Positions 58,897 to 64,000 of a stretch of 64,000 nucleotides of DNA are shown here, piece by piece. A program made the translations under genes and the position numbers. The stretch is from assembly GCF_022513585.1 (NCBI RefSeq), contig NZ_JAKWBF010000024.1, positions 1 to 64,000 of the forward strand, read 5' to 3'. The notes under the pieces were generated by a model. It ran no database searches and had not been told where the DNA came from. It was given only the letters and a program-made list of their open reading frames with translations. Origin of the DNA: Gordonia gummivorans (GTDB taxonomy: Bacteria; Actinomycetota; Actinomycetes; Mycobacteriales; Mycobacteriaceae). The stretch's first letter is position 1. Each line of letters starts with the position of its first letter.

Positions 58897-59263
58897 GGTC
58901 GCATAGTGGACACCCTGACGGGTGGCCGCGCGTTCTACCCCATCCCGGTCGACCCACGAACCCGAGCCCTTGATCGCGTCAGGCCACGACGTGTTGCCAC
59001 CTGACCCGGAGGGTAGGCGGTATCGCTGTGGCACCTGGTCTCGATTCGCGAGGTCGGGATCGGTGGCCTCAGAGCACGGCTGAGGACTGGGCTACGTGCT
59101 GCCCGCTGGTTTGCGTCGAGCGGTACGAGAACGACGGCAACGCGGTCGGATCGGTTGCGTGCGTGCCCATGCCGGAATCGAACCGGCAACCGCGGCCATC
59201 ATGACGACGGTTCGACCGTGAGGGCATTCGCGGGCGCAAACGTGCGCCCCGTGGACTGAAAGG
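58897..59263. other. Gap with no protein gene
   Basis: Apart from the tRNA-like remnant at 59163-59226, I see nothing convincing in these 367 bp. Antisense frames here have no recognisable sequence and overlap the degenerate gene. Confidence 0.5.
59163..59226 (-). pseudogene. tRNA-like remnant
   Basis: Read leftwards, this has a perfect T-arm (GCCGG, seven-base loop, CCGGC at 59171-59187) and a five-pair acceptor remnant (GGGCA 59222-59226 with TGCCC 59164-59168). At 64 nt it is too short, and the anticodon stem does not pair. It looks like a decayed phage tRNA or an old attachment-site fragment. Confidence 0.45.
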
Positions 59264-59428
59264 TCAGACGAGAGTCAATACAGGCCGACGCGGCGCAGAT
59301 TCACCCGTCAGCGTTTCGAGTACCAACGCCAGCACCCGTATCTGCTCGGTAGACATCGACTCGGACTCGATGCGATCCAGCGCGTCGGCTGCCCGCTCGC
59401 ACCAGAAGGTGCGGTCACCGCCGCTCAT
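59264..59428 (-). CDS. Small hypothetical protein at the right end of the element
   Basis: This is a 54-residue frame (MSGGDRTFWCERAADALDRI...) whose ATG overlaps the stop of the membrane-protein gene upstream by ATGA. It has one possible amphipathic helix. Function is unknown. It and its partner are the only leftward genes in the element. Confidence 0.55.
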   Translation of the reverse strand: MSGGDRTFWCERAADALDRIESESMSTEQIRVLALVLETLTGESAPRRPVLTLV

Positions 59429-59817
59429 TCGGTGACTCCGAGCAATTTGGAGGCGCGCATTCCGAGTGTGTCCGCAGCGCGGAACAGTTGCGCTGCGGTC
59501 AATGTCGAGTTTGCGTCAGTGCCTTTGCGGCACACGGCGATCACATCTTGCCGGACCGTGGCTGCCAGCTCGTCGACGCGCGTCGAGTCCCCGGCCGCAC
59601 CGTTGTCGAGCTGGTCCTCAAGGTCGTGCAACGCGCTGCGGAGCTGATCGGCGTCGACACCCACCTCGCGGGCGACGTCGTGCAGGTTCCACCACGCGGT
59701 CAGCTGGGAGTTTGTGGTTCTCATGACCGGCTCGAACAGTCCGAGCGGGACGAAGTAGACGAGCGCGCCGAACGCTACAGCGCCCGCCACGAGGGATAGG
59801 GTTGATGAACGGTTCAT
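59425..59817 (-). CDS. Membrane-anchored hypothetical protein
   Basis: This is a 130-residue protein with an N-terminal hydrophobic helix (LSLVAGAVAFGALVYFVPLGLF) and a soluble helical remainder. ATG 59817 is favoured over GTG 59826 because GGAAG lies eight bases before it. Opposite orientation to the replication and capsid genes suggests expression in the integrated state, for example an exclusion or other cargo function. That is a guess from position. Confidence 0.62.
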   Translation of the reverse strand: MNRSSTLSLVAGAVAFGALVYFVPLGLFEPVMRTTNSQLTAWWNLHDVAREVGVDADQLRSALHDLEDQLDNGAAGDSTRVDELAATVRQDVIAVCRKGTDANSTLTAAQLFRAADTLGMRASKLLGVTE

Positions 59818-59967
59818 CGGACTCACTTCCGTTGGGCCGAGGCCCTGATCGGTGTTGACGCACCGACCGGGGCCGTTCTGGTTTCAACGGAGGATCATCC
59901 GGGATGACACGGTGATCGCACACGGTCAGCGAACCGGGCTAGAAAAGCCTCTGACCTGCATAGATAC

Positions 59968-59994
59968 GGTGCCCCCGGCAGGATTCGAACCTGC
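59968..59994. other. Right attachment site (attR) within tRNA-Arg
   Basis: The 27 bp are identical to 51511-51537. They form the 3' part of the intact tRNA-Arg gene, so the tRNA is kept whole on this side. Confidence 0.88.
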
Positions 59995-60042
59995 GGCCTT
60001 CTGCTCCGGAGGCAGACGCTCTATCCCCTGAGCTACGGGGGC
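59970..60042 (-). tRNA. tRNA-Arg (anticodon CCG)
   Basis: This is a 73-nt cloverleaf. The acceptor strand GCCCCCG pairs with CGGGGGC. The anticodon arm is TCTGC-CTCCGGA-GCAGA with anticodon CCG, and the T-arm loop is TTCGAAT. CC follows the discriminator A in the DNA. It is the integration target of the adjacent element. Confidence 0.95.
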
Positions 60043-60098
60043 TCAACGGGCGAAACACAGAGTAGCGCACGGGCTCGGGCGATCCCCAATCGGGCTGC

Positions 60099-63071
60099 TC
60101 ACGACACGCGCAGCAGTTCACTCATCCGGACCGTCGAACCGCTGTCGCCCCGCACCACCTGCAGCTGAGCGGGAATTCGAGCGCGCAACTCGTCGACGTG
60201 ACTCACGACTCCCACCAATCGCCCACCGGAACGCAGGTCGTCGAGGACGCCCATCACCAAGTCGAGTGCTTCCGGATCGAGAGTGCCGAAACCCTCGTCG
60301 ATGAAGATCGTGTCGAGGACCCGACCGCCACTCTCTGCCGACACCACGTCGGCGAGACCGAGGGCAAGCGCCAACGATGCGAAGAAGGTCTCACCGCCGG
60401 AGAGGGTCGTCGTCGCGCGTACCGCACCCGTGTACTCGTCACGCACCTCGATACCCAGGCCACCCCGGCGTCCTCGCGGTCCGACGGCATCGGTGTGCAC
60501 GAATTCGTAACGTCCGGAGGACATCTGGTGCAGACGGGCCGACGCGGCGACCAGCACCTCCTCCAGACGCGCTGCCAGCACGTACGAATGCAACGACATC
60601 CGACGCGCGTTCTGGCCGTGTCCGCTGACGAGTTCGGCAAGCCCCGACAGTTCCGCGCACTTGGCCTGCAGCGGCGCCAGCGCATCCGACGCCGCCCAGA
60701 ACTCGGCGACGTATCGCTCCAGATCTGCCGCTCGCCGGGCCGCCACCGCATGACTGCTGGCCGCCTTGTCTGCCGCGCCGCGTGCGAGCGCGAGACTCGC
60801 TGCCAGGGCGCCGGTGTCGACCGGATCGCCCTCGAGGGCGGATGTCACGTCGGGGTCGCCGAGCGTCTCGAGCGCGGCCGAGCGCAGCGTGATCGCCTGC
60901 TGCAAAGTCGATTCCCACTTCTGGATCTGCTGGGCAGGGGCCAGTGCGGCCCGGACGCCGGCAGGATCCTCGAAGCCGGCGTCGACACACCTATCGCGCA
61001 GGCGCGCGGCGATCTCGTCACGCCGGACCCGGGCCGACTCCCGCTCCCGCAGGGCATCGCGCAACTGTCCCGCAAGGCGGCACAGGTCGGCCAGTTCACG
61101 ACGCCGTTCGGTCACTCCGACGCGTCCGCCTGTGGCCTCGAGGACCTCGGCGTCGAGCTCGGCCAGACGGGTCCGTAACGCAGACAACCGTTCATTGCGC
61201 GCCGACTGCGCCGAATCGAGGTCGGCTGCCTCTGCCCGGTGAGCGTCGGACTCCGCGGCCGCATTCTCGACCGCAACCTGCAGCGCCGGAACACCTTCGG
61301 CGCAACGACGCGCATCCGCGAGTTGTTCACCTATCCGTTGCAGCCGATGCTCGGTGTCCGTGGCGACTGCGTCTCCGACGGTCTCGTCGAGGCTCTTGCG
61401 GCGTTCGACCAGAGCGGCGCGGTCCGATTCGGCCCGTGCGCGTGTTTTCGCGGCACGCTGCTCTGCGTTCGCAGCACTTGACTCCTGCGCATCGCCGACG
61501 GGTGACGCGTCCCCCGCTCGCGCGGGTTGCGGGTGCTCCTGCGACCCACAGACGACGCACGGCTCCCCGTCGACCAACTCCGCCGCGAGTTCGGCGGCCA
61601 TCCCGGCCAGTCTGCGTGTACGCAGGTCGAGCAGATGCTCGCGGGCGGCCACGTGGATCTCGCGGGCTTCGAGAACTGCCGTATCCGATTGCCGCAGAGA
61701 CTGATCGACCTGCGTGCGGGCCAGCAGCGCCCTGGCGATCCGTTCGGCGTGCTCGCGCTCGGACTCGAGTTGCGGGATTCGCCCACGCGCCTCGAGCGCC
61801 GTGGTGAGCGCAGCTTGGACCTGGTCACGGCGACCAGGAGCCGCCGCCAACAGTCCGGCCAATTCCGCACGACGAGTCTGCGCGGCACCGACGTCGCGCT
61901 TCAGGGTCTCGATGTCGGAGACCAACGCCGGCCTCTCTGCGACCCGGGCCGCCAGTGGTTCCCACCGACCGGACTCGGCGGTCCAGCCGTCCACCGCCAC
62001 CCGCAACTCGGCTTCGTTCGCGTCGCAGACCGCCTCACCGCCGGCTACTGCCGCCATGGCCGCGCGAGCGCTCTCCCATGCGCGGGTGGCGGCATCGTAA
62101 GCGCTACAGGCATGTTCGTGCTCGTCGATCAGCGATGCGATCGGCGCAGCCCGCCGTGCTGCGTCGAGAGCCGAAGCCACCTTCGAGCGATCGGCCTCAC
62201 CGAGGCGGAGCTGATCGAGCCGCTCGGTGGCCTGCCTCCCTCGGCGTCGATGTTCGGCGCGCTGCACTCCTGCGTCGTGTGCGGCCTGTGCGACGTGGAC
62301 TGCGGCCCTGGCGGCATCGAGGGCCGCCTGTTCACTGTCGCACACCGAACGCGCAGCGTCGAGACACTCCTGCGCCCAGTCCAGGTCCGGCGCTGCGGGC
62401 GGCGCATCCACCCCTCCCAGCGCGACGATCTGCCCGGCGATGCGGTCGAGCGCTGTCACTCGCTCGGTCACGGTCGCCTCGCTCGCACGCGAACAGTCGC
62501 GAAGCCATTCTTCCAGGTCACCGAAGCGCTCGGTGTCGAACAGCCTCTCCAGCAACCGTTCCCGATCCTCGGAACTGGCCCTCAGGAACTTCGCGAACTC
62601 ACCCTGGGGAAGCAGAACCACCTGAAAGAACTGTTCCGCACTCATACCGATCAGCCGTACGACGACATCGCCGATGTCCGGCAAACGCGTCAGATCGGGT
62701 CCCGAACCGTCCACCCAGTGGAGCGTGGCGGAGGCGTTGATCTTGCGCGTGCCCTGGCCCCGCTTCTTGGGCCGGTGGTGTTCGGGTGAGCGGATGATCC
62801 GCATCCGGCGCCCACCGATCGTCGCCTCCAGTTCGACCTCCGGGACCTGTTCCGGGCGTGCATGATCCGAATGCAGCCGCCGATTGATGTCGCGAGCTCC
62901 CGGAACCCGGCCATAGAGTGCGAAGGCAACCGCGTCGAGCACCGTCGTCTTTCCCGCACCCGTCTGACCGTGCAGCAGGAAGAGGCCTTCGGCGGACAGC
63001 GCATCGAAGTCGACCTCGGTGTCCTCGGCGAACGGCCCGAAGGCGCGCATGCGGAGTCTGTGCAGTCTCAC
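60099..63071 (-). CDS. sbcC: SbcC/Rad50-type DNA repair ATPase
   Basis: This 990-residue SMC-like ATPase works with the SbcD nuclease at DNA ends and hairpins. Walker A is HGQTGAGKTT near 34-43, and long coiled coils flank the zinc-hook CxxC (C505, C508, in EPCVVCGSQ). The C-terminal signature is TLSGGETFFASLALALGLAD, with Walker B VLDTIFIDEGFGTLDPE. The ATG overlaps the sbcD stop by ATGA. Confidence 0.95.
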   Translation of the reverse strand: MRLHRLRMRAFGPFAEDTEVDFDALSAEGLFLLHGQTGAGKTTVLDAVAFALYGRVPGARDINRRLHSDHARPEQVPEVELEATIGGRRMRIIRSPEHHRPKKRGQGTRKINASATLHWVDGSGPDLTRLPDIGDVVVRLIGMSAEQFFQVVLLPQGEFAKFLRASSEDRERLLERLFDTERFGDLEEWLRDCSRASEATVTERVTALDRIAGQIVALGGVDAPPAAPDLDWAQECLDAARSVCDSEQAALDAARAAVHVAQAAHDAGVQRAEHRRRGRQATERLDQLRLGEADRSKVASALDAARRAAPIASLIDEHEHACSAYDAATRAWESARAAMAAVAGGEAVCDANEAELRVAVDGWTAESGRWEPLAARVAERPALVSDIETLKRDVGAAQTRRAELAGLLAAAPGRRDQVQAALTTALEARGRIPQLESEREHAERIARALLARTQVDQSLRQSDTAVLEAREIHVAAREHLLDLRTRRLAGMAAELAAELVDGEPCVVCGSQEHPQPARAGDASPVGDAQESSAANAEQRAAKTRARAESDRAALVERRKSLDETVGDAVATDTEHRLQRIGEQLADARRCAEGVPALQVAVENAAAESDAHRAEAADLDSAQSARNERLSALRTRLAELDAEVLEATGGRVGVTERRRELADLCRLAGQLRDALRERESARVRRDEIAARLRDRCVDAGFEDPAGVRAALAPAQQIQKWESTLQQAITLRSAALETLGDPDVTSALEGDPVDTGALAASLALARGAADKAASSHAVAARRAADLERYVAEFWAASDALAPLQAKCAELSGLAELVSGHGQNARRMSLHSYVLAARLEEVLVAASARLHQMSSGRYEFVHTDAVGPRGRRGGLGIEVRDEYTGAVRATTTLSGGETFFASLALALGLADVVSAESGGRVLDTIFIDEGFGTLDPEALDLVMGVLDDLRSGGRLVGVVSHVDELRARIPAQLQVVRGDSGSTVRMSELLRVS

Positions 63072-64000
63072 GCGGATTCCGCCACATCGACCACCCCGAC
63101 ATCAAACAGGGCCCACTCCCCTTCCGAAGCAACCGATTCCGGTGCGCTGGCGCCGACACCGTCCGCCTCGGGCTCACCGACCACCGCGCGCAGTGCACGA
63201 TCGACGATCGCCAGTTCACCCGGAGTCGGCTCGTCCCGGACATCGGTGATGAACGACGTGACCACCTCGGCATCGGTGCGACCCCGAACTCGCGAGCGAT
63301 AGTCGACACCCTCACCCTGCTCGGGACGCTCCCACCGCACATGCACCGCGTGCGGAAAGCGTTGCCGCAGTATGCGCATCGCGTCGACGGGGCGCACCTT
63401 GTCGGTCAGGGCGGCCTCCACGTAGTGGTCGGTGGCGGATTCCAGGGCCGGGTCGGTGAGCAGGTCGTCGAGAGTGCCACGCAGACAAGTGAGTTCGCGC
63501 ACCCCAGGCAGGTCGTGTGCACGGACCTCCGACACCCCACGCGCGTCGAGGTCGACGATCCACACAGACTTCCGGTGCGTACGTTCACCGAACGAATACG
63601 GCAGCAGCGAGCCGCTGTAGCGCACCGTGTCGGTGAGCCGCTGCGGCGAGTGCAAGTGCCCCAGGGCCACATAATCGACGCCCGAGAAAGTATCTGCGGA
63701 CACCGTTTCGACACCTCCGACGCTGATCGACCGCTCGGACTCGGAGGCGATGCCACCCACCACGAATGCATGTGCAGCGACCACCGATCGCGCCGACCGG
63801 CCCTCGAGATCCGCCCGAATCCGATCCATCGCCGCGGCGAGGACCGCGCTGTGCCCGCGATCCTGTTCGACGCCGAGTTCGCCACGCGCGGTATCGGGTT
63901 CGAGATACGGGATGCCGTAGATCGCCACGTCACCGAACTGGTCGGACAGGACGACCGGACGGTCGATGCCGGCGATCGTCGTACGGAGATGCAGTCCGCC
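63068..64000 (-). CDS. sbcD: SbcD/Mre11-type nuclease, 5' part beyond the window
   Basis: This is the C-terminal 310 residues of the nuclease subunit. The metallophosphatase part is seen in VVAAHAFVVGG and VDYVALGHLHSPQRL, with metal ligands in GHLH. A capping domain follows. The N-terminal catalytic motifs lie past 64000. It is translationally coupled to sbcC. Confidence 0.93.
   Translation of the reverse strand, partial: GGLHLRTTIAGIDRPVVLSDQFGDVAIYGIPYLEPDTARGELGVEQDRGHSAVLAAAMDRIRADLEGRSARSVVAAHAFVVGGIASESERSISVGGVETVSADTFSGVDYVALGHLHSPQRLTDTVRYSGSLLPYSFGERTHRKSVWIVDLDARGVSEVRAHDLPGVRELTCLRGTLDDLLTDPALESATDHYVEAALTDKVRPVDAMRILRQRFPHAVHVRWERPEQGEGVDYRSRVRGRTDAEVVTSFITDVRDEPTPGELAIVDRALRAVVGEPEADGVGASAPESVASEGEWALFDVGVVDVAESA

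Larger units (their letters stand above)
51511..59994. mobile_element. Integrated phage-satellite-like element in tRNA-Arg(CCG)
   Basis: The element of about 8.5 kb is bounded by a 27-bp direct repeat of the tRNA-Arg 3' end (51511-51537 and 59968-59994). The order is integrase, small genes, excisionase, small genes, AAA replication ATPase, iteron array, WhiB-like factor, small genes, protease-capsid fusion, terminator, degenerate gene, tRNA remnant, and two leftward genes. It lacks terminase, portal, tail and lysis genes. Size and content recall the M. tuberculosis elements phiRv1 and phiRv2 and capsid-encoding satellites. A remnant prophage is the alternative. Confidence 0.88.

Noticed and set aside
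58750..59034. A 94-codon minus-strand frame
   Set aside because: It is antisense to the degenerate paralogue and shows no domain or ribosome site.

Overview
The window comes from a high-GC actinobacterium of the mycolic-acid order (Mycobacteriales), most like Gordonia, Williamsia or Rhodococcus. The reasons are an atp operon with a fused b/delta subunit, a MurA with Asp instead of the fosfomycin-target Cys, the local order DUF2550-atp-wecA with an adenosyltransferase and murA nearby, the lysA-hom-thrC-thrB-rho order, and mycofactocin-linked alcohol oxidation genes. No taxonomic search was possible.

Layout. (1) 622-8970 is a mycofactocin-dependent alcohol oxidation locus. A mycofactocin methyltransferase (mftM, +) converges on a leftward block: NDMA-type nicotinoprotein methanol dehydrogenase (mno), MoxR-type AAA ATPase, VWA/CoxE protein, a second iron-type alcohol dehydrogenase, a sensor kinase and a response regulator. 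(2) 9161-12414 holds a cobalt/nickel ECF transporter (cbiM, cbiN, cbiQ, cbiO) behind an ArsR-type metal sensor, with tandem palindromes between regulator and transporter. (3) 12420-15233 carries murA, a PduO-type cobalamin adenosyltransferase and a DUF2550 protein. (4) 15443-23514 is the complete F1Fo ATP synthase operon. (5) 24151-30552 is conserved housekeeping: wecA, a divergent serine hydroxymethyltransferase paralogue, a threonylcarbamoyl-AMP synthase, a GNAT protein, prmC, prfA and rpmE.

(6) 30732-39069 is the most unusual chromosomal block. Two overlapping IdeR/DtxR-like iron boxes abut a -10 element upstream of a three-gene operon: a 1777-residue glutamate-synthase-like protein with an altered Fe-S cysteine spacing, a CysJ-like diflavin reductase, and a HemS/HmuS-like heme-handling protein. 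No gltD or cysI is present. It reads as an iron-starvation operon with its own NADPH electron supply. (7) 39163-51381 holds an AspT/YidE-type exporter, rho, the threonine/lysine branch (thrB, thrC, hom, lysA), argS, and a DUF3105/DUF305 membrane pair.

(8) 51511-59994 is an integrated element of about 8.5 kb in the 3' end of tRNA-Arg(CCG), bounded by a 27-bp direct repeat. It encodes a tyrosine integrase, a chain of small overlapping genes including an excisionase, an AAA replication ATPase followed at once by a symmetric array of ten 11-bp iterons (a likely replication origin), a WhiB-like factor and a prohead protease-major capsid fusion. It has no terminase, portal or tail genes. This is the gene content of a phage satellite of the phiRv1/phiRv2 kind, or a reduced prophage. 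(9) 60099-64000 carries sbcC and the 3' part of sbcD, cut by the window edge.

A dispersed intergenic repeat family (about 105-165 bp, two short palindromes around a conserved core) occurs at 14588, 23984 and 51408, with a short version at 14389. All copies lie beside gene 3' ends.
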